From positions 1 to 30,525 of the IMG/VR virus record IMGVR_UViG_3300042336_000420: DNA of 30,525 bases. The stretch is one strand, 5' to 3'. The translations under genes and the position numbers were made by a program. Of this stretch, positions 29,725 through 30,525 are shown one piece after another; positions within the stretch are counted from its first letter, which is position 1, and every line of letters starts with the position of its first letter. This DNA comes from a virus. The notes under the pieces are model-generated. The model did no database searches, was not told the origin of the DNA, and saw only the letters and a list, made by a program, of their open reading frames with translations.

Positions 29725-29783
29725 TTGACAGACTTGATCTTTGTTATCACTTTATTATAAAAGAAAGGAGTCACACAATGGCA
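29725..29783. promoter_or_regulatory. Divergent promoter region
   Basis: This interval, in and next to the 79-base gap between divergent genes, contains rightward candidates TTGACA (29725-29730) and TTGATC (29734-29739) with TATAAA (29756-29761) 16 bases from the latter. A leftward TATAAT (29754-29759, minus strand) lies 19 bases from TTGCCA (29778-29783). It should start the long rightward block and the transglycosylase gene. The exact hexamers are uncertain. Confidence 0.4.
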
Positions 29784-29837
29784 AAAAAAGCAGCAACAAA
29801 AAAAGCGACAAAAAAAACTACTAAAAAAAAGTGCTAA
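29778..29837 (+). CDS. 19-residue Lys-rich microprotein
   Basis: ATG 29778, seven bases behind a strong AAAGGAG, opens 19 codons: 10 Lys, 4 Thr and 3 Ala in a histone-H1-like KKAT pattern, ending Lys-Cys. The strong ribosome site argues that it is translated. A run of eight A ending in G (29823-29831) contains A-AAA-AAG in the frame used for -1 slippage in dnaX; one inserted or deleted base would also change the C-terminus. A DNA- or RNA-neutralising role is suggested by charge. It is the first gene of the rightward block. Confidence 0.6.
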   Translation: MAKKAATKKATKKTTKKKC

Positions 29838-29852
29838 CAAAGGAATAAATTT

Positions 29853-30080
29853 ATGAGCGAATTAATTGACGTTAAACCAAATGAATTAAATGAACTTAAA
29901 AAAATCCATGATCTTTATGCAACAACTCACCACATCCTTTGCACCAGGATTCAATTTTATGCTGAAGAATTCAAAGGTGTAGAAGCTTTGCTAGATTTTT
30001 ATAAAAAATTAACAGATGATTTAAAATTAAAAATTGAAGAACTTGAGCCAAAAGAAGAGCCAAAAGCTGAGGCAGAATAA
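29853..30080 (+). CDS. Small coiled-coil hypothetical protein
   Basis: It encodes 75 residues, helical throughout (NELKKIHDLYATTHHIL, then LDFYKKLTDDLKLKIEELE), with a Pro/Glu/Lys/Ala tail. AAAGGA lies 8 bases ahead of the ATG. Its last base is the first base of the next start codon (TAATG), so translation is coupled. Function unknown; the position is just upstream of the packaging genes once the circle is closed. Confidence 0.65.
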   Translation: MSELIDVKPNELNELKKIHDLYATTHHILCTRIQFYAEEFKGVEALLDFYKKLTDDLKLKIEELEPKEEPKAEAE

Positions 30081-30301
30081 TGGCAGATCCAAAAAAAAAG
30101 ATTGATCCAGTTAAAAAATCAGGTCCAGTAAAAGTTATTTTATTAGACCGAGAGGATGGCTGGTTTATTTTTAAAGAACTTGAAATAGATGACTCAATTC
30201 TAGAGCATCACGGGAAAGTTGTTTATAAAACTAATCCAGACATTTTTCCAATCTTTAAAGAGCAATTAATCGCCAAGGCGAGGGATATTTTTGGAATTTA
30301 A
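30080..30301 (+). CDS. Small hypothetical protein
   Basis: It encodes 73 residues. A basic start (ADPKKKIDPVKKSG) leads to an alpha/beta-like body (VKVILLDREDGWFIFKELEID). It overlaps the previous stop by one base and the TTG-started membrane-protein gene by 11 bases. No domain is recognised. Confidence 0.65.
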   Translation: MADPKKKIDPVKKSGPVKVILLDREDGWFIFKELEIDDSILEHHGKVVYKTNPDIFPIFKEQLIAKARDIFGI

Positions 30302-30525
30302 AAATAAATTAATAAATGACTACTTACGAATTATTGGATTGATTCTTATTTTTCACTCATTAATAATAAATCAACTCATTAGTTCGCTCGTAGTTTTCGG
30401 CCTTTTGATCTTACTTGATGAGGTCATTAGGCCGTTTTTCAAACAAAAAGAGTCGAAGTCTCTAGAGGAACTCACAGCGCAACTTGAGCAAGTCCAAATT
30501 GATTTAAACTCGATAAAATTAGATA
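30291..30525 (+). CDS. Small membrane protein with coiled coil, N-terminal part (gene cut by contig ends)
   Basis: TTG 30291 starts a frame open to the end of the window; because of the terminal overlap it continues at base 1 (equal to 30399) and stops at 154-156, giving 87 residues. The start is chosen from GGCGAGGG seven bases upstream and the absence of an in-frame ATG. Hydrophobic residues dominate from about 14 to 46, followed by charged helix. It belongs to the rightward operon leading into the terminase genes. Confidence 0.7.
   Translation, partial: MEFKNKLINDYLRIIGLILIFHSLIINQLISSLVVFGLLILLDEVIRPFFKQKESKSLEELTAQLEQVQIDLNSIKLD
30399..30525. repeat. Terminal direct repeat, right copy
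   Basis: Exact copy of bases 1-127; see the left copy. Removing one copy gives a circle of 30,398 bp. Confidence 0.95.

Overview
The window is a complete, AT-rich, tailed-phage genome written as a linear contig. Bases 1-127 are repeated exactly as bases 30399-30525, so the unique molecule is about 30,398 bp and was circular or circularly permuted; one gene is cut by the contig ends. The virion genes include terminase, portal, scaffold, an HK97-type capsid protein, a connector, a nozzle-like protein and several Gln/Ala/Gly-rich internal proteins. There is no tape measure, tail tube or sheath, which fits a short-tailed (podovirus-like) particle. Two or three predicted lipoproteins among the lysis genes argue for a Gram-negative host. 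I cannot name the host. No integrase, recognisable repressor, DNA or RNA polymerase, primase or helicase is visible, so replication and transcription presumably rely on the host, and a lytic lifestyle is the simplest reading.

Layout. A long rightward block starts at a Lys-rich microprotein (29778), crosses the contig ends, and continues through packaging and head genes (424-6989), a large multidomain fibre protein with its followers (7074-11143), connector and nozzle (11160-14501), internal/ejection proteins (14503-19887), surface proteins (19888-21489), lysis genes (21554-23961) and two paralogous small proteins resembling terminase small-subunit DNA-binding domains (23971-24464). Two homing-type HNH endonuclease genes interrupt it: one between scaffold and capsid (5141-5686), and one on the opposite strand inside the lysis region (21802-22470).

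Between 24465 and 25132 lies a 668-bp stretch without a convincing gene. It is full of consecutive hairpins and holds a duplicated 13-mer; it looks like a structured RNA and/or a replication or packaging site. One small rightward gene follows (25133-25345) and runs head-on into the leftward early block.

The leftward block (28821 to 25347) carries DNA-metabolism genes: a Gp157-family protein, a single-strand-annealing-type protein, a zinc-ribbon protein and a RusA resolvase, plus small unknowns. These include two genes below 60 codons, a 48-aa membrane protein and a 50-aa ribbon-helix-helix protein. It is driven by a good sigma70-type promoter overlapped by twin GTATATAC boxes, and by a second internal promoter placed so that its transcript should be leaderless. 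A lone leftward gene for a lipoprotein lytic transglycosylase (29012-29698) diverges from the rightward block.

Most notable points: the capsid gene has no ATG/GTG/TTG at its natural start and appears to begin at ATC behind a near-perfect Shine-Dalgarno; the structured 668-bp region; the leaderless promoter; the RHH gene and twin-box operator as a possible early switch; and the tandem TerS-like proteins.
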